Shown here piece by piece: positions 18,587-27,573 of a stretch of DNA of 64,000 bases. A program made the translations under genes and the position numbers. The stretch is taken from the NCBI RefSeq assembly GCF_020708045.1, contig NZ_JAJFES010000006.1, positions 186,001 through 250,000 of the forward strand, given 5' to 3'. Origin of the DNA: Massilia sp. IC2-278. Lineage in GTDB: Bacteria; Pseudomonadota; Gammaproteobacteria; Burkholderiales; Burkholderiaceae_D. The notes beneath the pieces were generated by a model. It was given only the letters and a program-made list of their open reading frames with translations, was not told the DNA's origin and made no database searches. Every line of letters begins with the position of its first letter. Position 1 is the stretch's first letter.

Positions 18587-20287
18587 TCAGTTCCTCGCGC
18601 CGGCTTTGTCGATGCGCACGCTTGACGCCATGCCGGCCGCCGGTGCGCCCGCGCCCGGGTTCTTCGCAATGAAATCGCTCAGCGCGTCGAGGTCGACCAG
18701 CTGGGTATCCACGCGGTTCGTGCCCTTGGCGAATTCCAGAATATTGTCGCCGCCTTCGGCCAGGAAGTTGTTCGCCACCACGCGGTAGGCCTTGCCGTCC
18801 TCAATCGGCGCGCCGTTCAGCTTCAGGCTGCCCGGCAGCACGCGGCTGCCCACCGGGCGGCTGGCGTCCCAGCTGTAGGTAAAGCCTTGCGACACCTGCA
18901 GGATGGTGGCGCTGGAGCTGCTGGGGCGGTCCCACTGCTGCTCGAGCAGGCGGCGCAGCTGGGCGCCGCTCAGGTCCATCACCACCAGCGTATTCCCGAA
19001 CGGCAGGACGGCCTGGGCATTGCCGAAGGTGGCCACCTGCCCGTCCGCGGTTTCCAGGTCCTTGCGGATGCCACCCATGTTCATGAAGCCGATCTGCACG
19101 CCCAGGTTGCGGGTGGCGGCGACGATGGCATCGGCAACCAGGTTGCCCAGCGGGGCCTCGCCGGCATCGTTGGCCTTGCGCGCCACGACCGCCGTGCCGA
19201 GTTTCCCCAGCGGACGCGCCAGCGCCGCGCGGCTGCGCTCCTTCACGCTGGCCAGGTAGGCGGTAATCCGCGGGTCGGCCGTGAACTTGCTCGGGTCCAT
19301 GACCACGTTGCGCACGTCGATGTCGGCAACGGCGCCGCTCTTCGGATCGACCTTCAGGGCGATGCGCGACAGCAGGTGGCCGGCGGCGTCGGCCTGCGTG
19401 ACCACGCGGCCGTCGACCTGGCACAGGTATCCCTGGTGCGAGTGGCCGGTAATCACCAGGCGGATTGCCGGGTCGAGCTTCTTGACGATGTCGACCACGC
19501 CGCCGGTCAGGCCCTTGCAATTGGGCTGCTCGGGCGATTCGTCGGTGCGGCCGCCCTCGTGCACCAGGGCCAGGATCACCTGGGCGCCTTCGGCGCGCAT
19601 CTGCGGCAGCGTGCGGTTGATGGCCTCGGCTTCGCCGATGAAGTCCAGGCCGGCGATGGCCGAGCTCATCGCCACCGAGGCGGTGTCCTGCAGCACCACG
19701 CCGACGATGCCGACCTTCACGCCCTTGACGGTCTCGATGCGGTAGGCCGGCATGAAGGGCTTGCCGGTGGCCTTGTCCAGCACATTGGCGGCGAGGTAGG
19801 TGAAGCGCGCGCCCTTGAAGTCCGGCGCGAGTTTGCAAGCCTTGTTCGGGCGCGGCGAATCGCAGCCGCCGTGCTGCTGGCGCAGCAGTTCCTTGCGGCC
19901 CTGGTCGAATTCGTGGTTGCCGACCGAGCTCACGCGCAGGCCGAGCAGATTCATCGCTTCGATGCTCGGCTCGTCGGCCCACATCGAGGACAGCGCCGGG
20001 CTGGCGCCGATCAAGTCGCCGGCGCCGATGAACAGCAGCTCCTTGTCTTCCTTGCGCCAGGCGGCCAGCGCGCCGCTCAGGGCTTCGATGCCGCCGGCGC
20101 GCAGGGTTTCGCTTTGTCCGCCGGCACTGGTGTAGGTGTACTTGCTCGGTTCGAGGTTGCCGTGGAAATCGTTGATGGCGACGAGATTGAGGGTAATCGG
20201 TTCTTGTGGCGCCGTGGCGCAGCCGGCGGCGGCAAGCGCCAGCACGAGGGTGGAGAGAACGGCGCGGGCGCGCGGGGAAACGATCAT
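18587..20287 (-). CDS. 5'-nucleotidase/metallophosphatase lipoprotein
   Basis: This 566-aa protein has a lipobox (LALAAAGC, C23), so it is anchored in the envelope. The N-terminal metallophosphatase domain shows INDFHGNLEP, GAGDLIGASP, SVGNHEFDQG and TGHSHQGY. The C-terminal 5'-nucleotidase domain shows GEAPLGNLVADA, FMNMGGIRKDLE and the substrate-stacking-type region LEQQW...FTYSWD. It hydrolyses nucleoside 5'-phosphates to nucleoside and phosphate (UshA-like). It heads a minus-strand run with the 58-aa protein and S1/P1 nuclease, and lies downstream of the large TonB-dependent receptor after a terminator. Confidence 0.9.
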   Translation of the reverse strand: MIVSPRARAVLSTLVLALAAAGCATAPQEPITLNLVAINDFHGNLEPSKYTYTSAGGQSETLRAGGIEALSGALAAWRKEDKELLFIGAGDLIGASPALSSMWADEPSIEAMNLLGLRVSSVGNHEFDQGRKELLRQQHGGCDSPRPNKACKLAPDFKGARFTYLAANVLDKATGKPFMPAYRIETVKGVKVGIVGVVLQDTASVAMSSAIAGLDFIGEAEAINRTLPQMRAEGAQVILALVHEGGRTDESPEQPNCKGLTGGVVDIVKKLDPAIRLVITGHSHQGYLCQVDGRVVTQADAAGHLLSRIALKVDPKSGAVADIDVRNVVMDPSKFTADPRITAYLASVKERSRAALARPLGKLGTAVVARKANDAGEAPLGNLVADAIVAATRNLGVQIGFMNMGGIRKDLETADGQVATFGNAQAVLPFGNTLVVMDLSGAQLRRLLEQQWDRPSSSSATILQVSQGFTYSWDASRPVGSRVLPGSLKLNGAPIEDGKAYRVVANNFLAEGGDNILEFAKGTNRVDTQLVDLDALSDFIAKNPGAGAPAAGMASSVRIDKAGARN

Positions 20288-20396
20288 GGATTACCTTTGG
20301 TCGACGAAAACGGATGCCCTCGCAGGGCGACCCGGATTATTGCACGTAGGGGGACGCGAGGCCATCCTTACAACTGCCCTACCCGCTCACGTAAAC

Positions 20397-20426
20397 AAAA
20401 AAACGGCCGGTGTTGCCACCGGCCGT
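20397..20426 (-). terminator. Terminator of the TonB-dependent receptor gene
   Basis: A 10-bp stem (20403-20412 with 20417-20426, ACGGCCGGTG / CACCGGCCGT) has loop TTGC. On the minus strand it is followed by seven T, from the A-run at 20397-20403. Confidence 0.88.
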
Positions 20427-20455
20427 TCATCACCCTACAGGCAGGGAATCAAGTA

Positions 20456-23400
20456 TTAGAACTCGTACTTGACGGTTGCCTGGATGGCCCACTGCGACTC
20501 GCCCTTGGCTTGACGCACGTTCAGGTCTTCCACGTTGTTACGCACGGCGTAGACGTACTTGCCGTCTTGCAGACCGACGTAGTCGACGAAGCTGCGCGCC
20601 TGGGCGCCGGCCGACTGGAAGCCTACTTCCTCGATACGGCCCCACTTCTTGTTCAGCAGGTTGCCGAAGTTCAGGATGTCGAGCGAGAAGCTGGCCTTGT
20701 GCTTGTCCGAGAAGCCAGGGATTTCCTGGGTAACTTTCACGTCGAAGCTGTTGGTCCATGGCGAGAAGGCGCTGTTACGCTCGACCACGCCACCCTTTGC
20801 ATTGCGCAGGGCCTTGTTGCCGTTGACAACTTCCCAGAAGCGACGCTCTGCATCTTCGCGGGCTGCGGCGGTTGCACCGTAGAACACGACTTCGCCCGAA
20901 CCTTGGGCGCTCGGGATGTACATCAGGTCGTTGCCTGCCAGGCCGTCGCCGTTCAGGTCGTTGTTGATGGTCCAGCTGTACGGCTTGCCCTTGCGGCCTT
21001 CATAGAAGACGCCCAGGCGGGTGCGGTAGTTGCCGAAGAAGCGCTTCTCCCACGACAGGCGGGCATTGATACGGTCTTTCACCAGGTACGAGGAGTTGGC
21101 GGCAACGTCTTCGTTCGGGTTAAAGACCGAGCGGCCGGTCCAGTTCGAGTTCGAGGTCGACGAGGTCAGCGGCGAGACTTCGGTCGCGTTGGTGTGGGTG
21201 TAGGCCACCGACCAGCCGAAGCCCTTGCGGGTCGGGCTCGTCAGGGACAGGGTCACCAGTTGCGCATCGCCCTTGTCGGTTTCCTTGGCCAGCAGCACGT
21301 TACCGTAGTTCAGGTTCGAACGGGCCTTGGCAGTGGTCTGGCAGCGGCTTGCCACGCTCACGGCGTTGTTGGTGAACGAGTAGCAGGAAGCGTCATAACC
21401 CTGTGGACCGTAGAACAGTGCGCGGCCATCGCTGCCGGTTGCGCTCGGCGCGCCGATGTTCAGGTTCTGGTAGTAGATCGCGTTCTTGTTCTGGGTCGCC
21501 AGCAGCTCGGCGCCGAACACCAGGCCGTACCATGGCAGCTCATGCTCGAATGCCAGGTTGGCTTTCCAGATCGACGGTTGCTTCAGGTTCGGCGACAGGA
21601 TGTCGACGTTTGCCGCCGGGGTCGCGCCAGGCACGGAGCGCTGTGCGGTCACGTCCGGGGTGAAGGTGCCGTCGGTGGTCGGGCAACGGACTGCGCCGGA
21701 ACCGGCTGCGCAGTTGATGATGCGGGTAGCGACGCCCGGGTTCGAGAACGGGTTCGACATCCACACGGTTGCGGCCGCGCCCTGGAACAGGCCGAAACCA
21801 CCGCGCAGCTGCATCGGACGGGCCGAGTCGAACTTGTAGTTGAAGCCGACACGCGGCTGCCACAGTTTCTGGCCGTCGAAGGTCTTGGTGTTGTCGTAGC
21901 CGTAGCCACCCGACTGGCGGCCGTACTGGCCGGCGCCGTCGATGGTTGCCGCAGCCACGGCAGCATTCTGCAGCGGACGGTTGTTGACGTCGGTCATGTC
22001 GACACGGACGCCGGCGCTGATGGTCAGGTTGTTGTTGACCGACCAGTTATCCTGCAGGAACACACCGGTGTTCTTCATCTTGAACTGGGCAACGGCATTG
22101 TCCAGCGAACCGCCGGCGACTGGCACCTGCACGGTGTAGGCGGTCGGACGGCCGCGCGAGAAGTTCTCGTAGAGGGCAGCGTCGATCTGGGATGCGCTTG
22201 CGGTAGCGCAGTTGATCGAACCGAAGCTGTACGAGAAGTTGCTATCGCACTGGAAGGTGTAGTTACCGAAGATGTTCTGCAGGAAGGCGTTGTACACCTC
22301 GTTCGAGGTGTAGTCGGCGCCGACCTTGAATTCGTGGTCGCCCAACTTGTAGTTGGCGCCCGCGTACAGGTCGAGGGTCTTGGTGCCCAGGACGTTGTTG
22401 TGGCGGCTGTTTTCGGTACCGGTGTTCAGGAAGCGGTTGCCGGTACGGGTGCCGGCAGGCGCGTCCGGCGGCAGTGCGCCGCTGAACTGGAACGACATCG
22501 TCGGCAGACGGGCGTTGTTGATCGGCACCGAGTCGTAGTCACGGGTCGAGGCGCGGAATTCGGTCGAGAATTTCTCGGTCCAGTCCGAGAACACCTGGGC
22601 GACCGCGGTCTCGATGCTCTTGTCCTGGTTGTAGAACTGCGAGGTCAGGGCCACGCCGCTCTGCGAGAAGCCAGGGTAGATCGGCTCGTTCTGGGTGGTC
22701 TTCGAGTAACGGAAGCTGGCGCGGTGGTCGTCGTTGATGTTCCAGTCGACCTTGAAGGTGCGCTCTTCGGTCTTCATCTTGTTGTTCGACGGGATGTCGC
22801 TGCTGCCGATGTCGAAACCATAGCGGTTCTGGGCGATTTCCTGGATGCGGGCGATCTGGGTCGGGCTGATGCCGACGGTGGTGCCGGTGCCCGAGCCGAT
22901 GGCGCCGTATTCCGGACCGCTGCGGCTGCTTTCGTAGTTTTCAGCCAGGGCGAAGAAGAACAGCTTGTCCTGGATCAGCGGGCCGCTGACCCACGCGCCC
23001 TTGGTGTTGTCCTTGAATTCAGGCGCGTCGTTGTACGTGTCGGTGGCCTGGTCGTAGCGCTTGCCGACCAGACGGTCGTCACGGGTGATATAGTAGACGC
23101 CGCCGTGGTACACGTTGGTACCCGACTTGGTGACGGCGTTGACGTTGGCGCCGGTGTAGCCGCGCTGGGTCACGTCGTAGTTGGCAACGTTCACCTGCAC
23201 CGAGGCGATGGCTTCCATCGAGATCGGCTGGCGGGCGGTCGGGCTGCCGTTGGCTTCCAGGCCGAAGGTGTCGTTGATGGCGACGCCGTCGATGGTCATC
23301 GAGTTGTAGCGCGAGTTCTGGCCGGCCACCGACATCTCGCCGCGTTCCTTGTCGGTCTGCGAGACGCGCGGATCGATACGCGCGAAGTCCTGCAGGTTGC

Positions 23401-23866
23401 GGTTGATCGATGCCTGGGTTTCCAGGTCGGCGCGGGTCAGGGTGGTGACCGAACCCATGGCGCTGTTCGAGAAGATTTCCGAGCGTGCGCGCGAGCCGCT
23501 GACGGCCACGGTTTGCATCTGCTGGCCCAGGGTTGCGTCGACGGCGGCGGTTTCAGCCAGCTCGACGAAGACGTTGTCACGCTTTTCGGTGATACCGTTT
23601 TTGGTAATAACGATCGTGTATGGACCACCAACACGCAGGCCACGTGCGACGTAACGGCCTTCGGCGTCGGTCACCACGTTGCTGACGGAGCCAGACTCCG
23701 TGTGGATGATCTGCACCTGGGCGCCCGCTGCCGGCGTACCGTCTGCACCCGAAACACGGCCGCCAATGGCCGAGGTGGTGTTCTGTGCGAAAGTCGGCGC
23801 AGCCGACAACGCAATCGACAAAGCCAGCGCCAGCTTGGTCAGCCGGATCTGATGTTGAGTGATCAT
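20456..23866 (-). CDS. Oar-like TonB-dependent receptor with carboxypeptidase-regulatory domain
   Basis: The chosen start (ATG 23866) gives 1136 aa with a clean signal peptide ending APTFAQ; an ATG 13 codons upstream is possible. Residues about 30-115 form a carboxypeptidase-regulatory-like beta sandwich (GGRVSGADGTPAAGAQVQI, DAEGRYVARGLRVG). A plug follows (VSGSRARSEI, NLQDFARIDPRVSQ, YNSMTIDGVAINDTFG), then a very large barrel ending in VKYEF with a terminal Phe. It should be an energy-coupled outer-membrane importer. Its placement between a 5'-nucleotidase and an exported adenosine deaminase suggests a nucleic-acid-derived substrate, but this is inference; the family is used for many ligands. 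Confidence 0.88.
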   Translation of the reverse strand: MITQHQIRLTKLALALSIALSAAPTFAQNTTSAIGGRVSGADGTPAAGAQVQIIHTESGSVSNVVTDAEGRYVARGLRVGGPYTIVITKNGITEKRDNVFVELAETAAVDATLGQQMQTVAVSGSRARSEIFSNSAMGSVTTLTRADLETQASINRNLQDFARIDPRVSQTDKERGEMSVAGQNSRYNSMTIDGVAINDTFGLEANGSPTARQPISMEAIASVQVNVANYDVTQRGYTGANVNAVTKSGTNVYHGGVYYITRDDRLVGKRYDQATDTYNDAPEFKDNTKGAWVSGPLIQDKLFFFALAENYESSRSGPEYGAIGSGTGTTVGISPTQIARIQEIAQNRYGFDIGSSDIPSNNKMKTEERTFKVDWNINDDHRASFRYSKTTQNEPIYPGFSQSGVALTSQFYNQDKSIETAVAQVFSDWTEKFSTEFRASTRDYDSVPINNARLPTMSFQFSGALPPDAPAGTRTGNRFLNTGTENSRHNNVLGTKTLDLYAGANYKLGDHEFKVGADYTSNEVYNAFLQNIFGNYTFQCDSNFSYSFGSINCATASASQIDAALYENFSRGRPTAYTVQVPVAGGSLDNAVAQFKMKNTGVFLQDNWSVNNNLTISAGVRVDMTDVNNRPLQNAAVAAATIDGAGQYGRQSGGYGYDNTKTFDGQKLWQPRVGFNYKFDSARPMQLRGGFGLFQGAAATVWMSNPFSNPGVATRIINCAAGSGAVRCPTTDGTFTPDVTAQRSVPGATPAANVDILSPNLKQPSIWKANLAFEHELPWYGLVFGAELLATQNKNAIYYQNLNIGAPSATGSDGRALFYGPQGYDASCYSFTNNAVSVASRCQTTAKARSNLNYGNVLLAKETDKGDAQLVTLSLTSPTRKGFGWSVAYTHTNATEVSPLTSSTSNSNWTGRSVFNPNEDVAANSSYLVKDRINARLSWEKRFFGNYRTRLGVFYEGRKGKPYSWTINNDLNGDGLAGNDLMYIPSAQGSGEVVFYGATAAAREDAERRFWEVVNGNKALRNAKGGVVERNSAFSPWTNSFDVKVTQEIPGFSDKHKASFSLDILNFGNLLNKKWGRIEEVGFQSAGAQARSFVDYVGLQDGKYVYAVRNNVEDLNVRQAKGESQWAIQATVKYEF

Positions 23867-24251
23867 TGTTAAAACCCCAAAATAGACTTTAGTTATTTTG
23901 GACATCCGAAGATGTCCCTCTTTACAAGTACTGCAACCTGGTTGCTGCGAACCGCAGCGGCACAGCGCGCCATCCCTGGACCGGCGATTGTAGACAGGAA
24001 AGATGTCATCCCTGTTACACGTCGCCCTTGAAAAAACTTCAAGCATATTTACTAACGTCAACAAATATGCATGAGCCCCATCGGCCAGACAAATACGTTT
24101 TCCCTTCGCCATTTATAGGCTAGGCGTCTGAATCGCCCGAAAAACGTGCATCTTGTGCACCGCAGCGAGGTTTCTCGCGCAAAATCACAAGGCGCGATTA
24201 TACGGAAGGCATTCTTTGATGAAATATTTAGATAAGCATTTTCGGAAAACG

Positions 24252-24265
24252 CAGGGGCGCCCCTG
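24252..24265. promoter_or_regulatory. Perfect 14-bp palindrome in the TonB-receptor/adenosine deaminase gap
   Basis: The sequence CAGGGGCGCCCCTG reads the same on both strands. It lies in the 532-base gap 23867-24398, which is otherwise A+T-rich leader of the receptor gene. A second inverted repeat, CTTGAA-N5-TTCAAG, sits at 24028-24044, closer to the receptor. Either may be an operator; no regulator is adjacent. Confidence 0.3.
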
Positions 24266-24350
24266 TAAATCTGTGGTGAGGAGGCCACAAATGTTAGCTC
24301 AGCACTAACTTCCGTCCGCTCCAGGGCAGTGCAAGGCATGGTGCACTTGC

Positions 24351-24376
24351 AAAAACGGCAGCCTTGCGCTGCCGTT
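24351..24376 (-). terminator. Terminator of the adenosine deaminase gene
   Basis: A 9-bp stem AACGGCAGC / GCTGCCGTT (24354-24362 with 24368-24376) has loop CTTGC. On the minus strand it ends in a run of five T. Confidence 0.8.
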
Positions 24377-24398
24377 ATCGAAACCATTTATTTGTTGC

Positions 24399-25922
24399 TT
24401 ATTTGATTTTTGCGCGTGGTGCCGGCACAACGGTTTTCGCCAGTCCCGCGATGTCGGCCTCGAACTTCGCATAGCGCGCGTCGAGCTGGCGCGTCAGGCG
24501 CGACTTCTCCGCAGCGGGCAGGAAGGCGTAGCGGATGCTGTTGTACGAGGCCTTTTTCATCTCCGCATAGTCCGGCTTGTAGCGGCTGGCGAACAGCACG
24601 TACTCGTTGCTCAACGTGTGACGGGTGACGCCGGCGTCATCGGTCGAGATCACGTAGGGCACGCCGTACTTGCGGTACAGCGTGATCGGGTGGTTCTCGT
24701 CCTTCAGGCCATTGATGAAATCGTTCGAGGTCAGGTTGATTTCCACCGGCACGTCGTCCTTGCGCATCTTCGCCATGATCGCCAGGGCATTCGTTTCATG
24801 CGCCAGGTCGATGCCGTGGCCGATGCGGTCGGCATTGGCCACCACCAGCGCCTCGTCGATGTGGAACTTCAGGCCTTCCGGCGGCACGTCGCCCATCGCC
24901 AGCTCGCCGGCGTGCATGGCCACCTTCACGTCTGGATACACCGACTTCAGGAAGCCGAACATTTTCATGTGCAGCGTGTAGTCGCGCATCGAGACGGCCG
25001 TGCTTTCCTGGCCGACGATGTTCACGCCGACGATCTTGCCATTGGCTGATGCCGCCTTGAAGGCGCCGATCATCGAGGAAAACACCTGCGACGGGTTCAG
25101 CAACCGCAGCACATAGGTCTGGTAGCGCATGGTGAAGCGCTCGTCGTCGATGCCCTGCGCCGCTTCGTCGATCCTGGCGACGAAGTCACCCAGGGTCTTG
25201 TTGAAGGCCGGGTCGCGCGCCAGGGTTTCCATCCACTTGTTCAGTTCGACCTTCAGGCCCGCGTCGTCGTTCACCAGCTGCCAGGCGCGCGCGTCGAACT
25301 CGGGGTTGGCGACGGCCGGCGCCATCTTGAACATGGTCTCGATGTAGCCGACGTTCTCGGCGATCGCGCGCTTTTTCAGCTCCTGCAGGCCTTCGACGAA
25401 GTTGGCGTTCGAGACCGGGCCGAAGAAGCTGAAGGTCTGGAAGAACAAACGGTCCGGCGGCGGCTGGAGCGCGCCGTGGTTGTCGAAGTCCTTGTTCGAC
25501 CAGCGCTGCACCAGCTCGCGCCAGGTGTGGTCGTCGGCATAGACTTCGGCGCTGGACAGGCAGTTGCGCTCCTTGGCCGGCTTCGCGCGCTCGGCGGCGA
25601 TGACCTCCTTGTTGGTTTCGATGCGGTAGGTCTGCTTGTTCACGCACAGGCCCTGCTTGTCGAGGAAGTCGACGTACTGCTCGGCATAGATCGAACCAGA
25701 GTAGTGGTGGTGCAGGTCGCCGCCCTTCGGCATCTGGGTGAAGAACATGGTCAGCTCGGCCAGCTTCGGCTCGCTGCCGGCGATCAGGCCGGCGTAGTGG
25801 CGGGCGGTGGCGGCTTCGTTGGCCTGGCGCGTGGCGCTCGCGGGCTCCTTGGCGGCCACGGGCGCGGCCGAGGCGGCAGCACAGGCGAGCGCGATCAGGA
25901 GGCTGCTCAGTTTCTTCTGCAT
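24399..25922 (-). CDS. Exported adenosine deaminase-family protein
   Basis: This 507-aa protein has a signal peptide ending near APVAAK, unusual for cytoplasmic adenosine deaminases. The metal-dependent hydrolase motifs are complete: GGDLHHHYSGS with H71 and H73, VAMHAGEL, DRIGHGID and ISTDDAGV. It is longer than the about 340 aa of cytoplasmic Add, with an N-terminal extension and an insert near residues 90-150, like the growth-factor-type (ADGF) extracellular enzymes. It would convert adenosine to inosine in the periplasm. With the nuclease and nucleotidase it completes an envelope route from nucleic acid to inosine. Confidence 0.88.
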   Translation of the reverse strand: MQKKLSSLLIALACAAASAAPVAAKEPASATRQANEAATARHYAGLIAGSEPKLAELTMFFTQMPKGGDLHHHYSGSIYAEQYVDFLDKQGLCVNKQTYRIETNKEVIAAERAKPAKERNCLSSAEVYADDHTWRELVQRWSNKDFDNHGALQPPPDRLFFQTFSFFGPVSNANFVEGLQELKKRAIAENVGYIETMFKMAPAVANPEFDARAWQLVNDDAGLKVELNKWMETLARDPAFNKTLGDFVARIDEAAQGIDDERFTMRYQTYVLRLLNPSQVFSSMIGAFKAASANGKIVGVNIVGQESTAVSMRDYTLHMKMFGFLKSVYPDVKVAMHAGELAMGDVPPEGLKFHIDEALVVANADRIGHGIDLAHETNALAIMAKMRKDDVPVEINLTSNDFINGLKDENHPITLYRKYGVPYVISTDDAGVTRHTLSNEYVLFASRYKPDYAEMKKASYNSIRYAFLPAAEKSRLTRQLDARYAKFEADIAGLAKTVVPAPRAKIK

Positions 25923-26040
25923 CGTGATTCTTTCGTAACGGTTGGTTGGTGCGGACCGCGAAACTCTAACCGTTTTCGTGCGGGGTTGGCAATGGATGGG
26001 GTTGTGTGGTTTGGTGCGGGAGGTGTGCGCCAGCGTTATC

Positions 26041-26241
26041 GGGGCTGTTGCCTGCGCGGTTATTGGTGGGTTGAATCCGCGTGGGCACGGGTGCCCACCC
26101 TACGGATAGCGCCGCGGGTTCGGCACTTCGTGCCTCGGCCACAAAACCATTTGGGGTTTTCGGCCCGGAACGTTTCCCGTAGGGTGGGCACTCGTGCCCA
26201 CGCGGATCAAAGGGGCCGATAACAGAACAGGCAACAGCCCC
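26041..26241. repeat. Nested inverted-repeat element with REP-like pair, locus 2
   Basis: Two REP-like hairpins (26077-26105 and 26177-26205) face each other. Outside them lie a second pair of arms, GGGGCTGTTGCCTG (26041-26054) and CAGGCAACAGCCCC (26228-26241), a perfect inverted match. The whole 200-bp element could fold as one long interrupted stem. It fills most of the 346-base gap between guanine deaminase and adenosine deaminase genes. The remainder shows no gene. Confidence 0.85.
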
Positions 26242-26268
26242 ACTAACGTCAATCCACGGGTTGAAAAG

Positions 26269-27573
26269 TCACCGCTGGTGAACGAGCTTCCCCATCGCAT
26301 ACGTCGCAAAAATGGTCCGGTCATCCCCCAACAACGCCAGCGCAAACAACTGCTCCTCCAGCGTATTGCAATGGCTACTCCGCCTTGCCATCAAGGGCGT
26401 GGCCTGCGGGTCGAGCACCACGAAATCGGCTTCGGCGCCGGGAGTAAAACTGCCGATCGTCCCTTCCAGGTCCATCACCCGCGCCGCACCCAGCGTGGCA
26501 AGATAGAACATGCGCAGCGCCGGCAGATAACTCCCCTTCAGCCGCGCCACCTTGTACGCTTCGTTCATGGTCTGCAGGATCGAGAACGAGGTCCCCGCCC
26601 CCACGTCCGTCCCCAGCGACAGCAGCGCCCTGGCCCCATCCGCCTTCTCGAAATCGAACAACCCGCTGCCCAGGAACAGGTTCGAGGTCGGGCACACCGC
26701 TGCCGCCGACCCGGTGGCCGCCATGCGCGCAAAGTCCTCGTCGTCGAGCCAGATGCAGTGCCCGAACAGCGCGCGCGGGCGCATCAGGCCGAAGTCCTCG
26801 TACACGCCCAGGTAGCTGCGCGACTTAGGGTACAGCTCCTTCACCCAGCTGCACTCGTCCTTGTTCTCCGACACGTGGGTCTGGATGAAGGTGTCCGGAT
26901 AGCTGGCCGCCAGTTCGCCCGTCAGGCGCAGCTGCGCCTCGCTCGACGTCGGCGCGAAGCGCGGCGTGATCGCGTACAGCGCGCGGCCGCGCTTGTGCCA
27001 CTTGTTGATCAGGGCTTCGCTATCGCCGATCTGGCCTTCGGCGTCGCGCAGGAAGTCGGGGCAGTTGCGGTCCATCAGCACCTTGCCGGCCACCATGCGC
27101 AGGTTGCGCGCTGCGCTCGCCTCGAAAAAGGCGTCGACCGAACCCGGATGCACGGTGCAGTAGACCACCGCCGTGGTGGTGCCGCAGCGCGCCAGTTCGT
27201 CGAGGAAGAACTCGGCGGTGGCGCGCGCATGCACCGGGTCCTCGAAGCGGCGCTCGGTCGGGAAGGTGTAGGTCTCCAGCCAGGGCAGCAGGCCCTCGCT
27301 GGGCGAGGCGATCATGTCGGTCTGCGGGTAATGCAGGTGGGTGTCGATGAAGCCGGGCGTGATGATCTTGCCGCGGTAGTCGACCGGTTCGACGCCCGGC
27401 GGCAGGGTCGCGCTCAGTTGCGCGTAGTCGCCGGCCGCCTTGACGCGGCCATCCTCGATGACGAGCAGGCCGTCCGTGTGCCAGGAATAGGCCTGCTCGG
27501 CGAAAGCCGGGTCGGCGTGAAAATGCAGCAAGCTCGCACGGTAGGCTTGCACGGTAGGGTGTGCGGTGGACAT
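26269..27573 (-). CDS. guaD: Guanine deaminase
   Basis: This 434-aa amidohydrolase has PGFIDTHLHYPQTD (zinc ligands H79 and H81), then THVSENKDE, LFGHCIWL and SLGTDVGAGTS, which together are diagnostic for guanine deaminase. It converts guanine to xanthine and ammonia in the cytoplasm, feeding xanthine dehydrogenase. Its ATG overlaps the xdhC stop (TGATG), so it is the last gene of an xdhA-xdhB-xdhC-guaD operon on the minus strand. Length is normal. Confidence 0.95.
   Translation of the reverse strand: MSTAHPTVQAYRASLLHFHADPAFAEQAYSWHTDGLLVIEDGRVKAAGDYAQLSATLPPGVEPVDYRGKIITPGFIDTHLHYPQTDMIASPSEGLLPWLETYTFPTERRFEDPVHARATAEFFLDELARCGTTTAVVYCTVHPGSVDAFFEASAARNLRMVAGKVLMDRNCPDFLRDAEGQIGDSEALINKWHKRGRALYAITPRFAPTSSEAQLRLTGELAASYPDTFIQTHVSENKDECSWVKELYPKSRSYLGVYEDFGLMRPRALFGHCIWLDDEDFARMAATGSAAAVCPTSNLFLGSGLFDFEKADGARALLSLGTDVGAGTSFSILQTMNEAYKVARLKGSYLPALRMFYLATLGAARVMDLEGTIGSFTPGAEADFVVLDPQATPLMARRSSHCNTLEEQLFALALLGDDRTIFATYAMGKLVHQR

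Noticed and set aside
18887..23872. A 1661-codon open frame on the plus strand
   Set aside because: It lies antisense to the 5'-nucleotidase and TonB-dependent receptor genes. It comes from high-GC codon bias and has no domain.
24058..24387. A 109-aa minus-strand frame upstream of the TonB receptor
   Set aside because: It overlaps the terminator and leader region, has no ribosome-binding site and no recognisable features.
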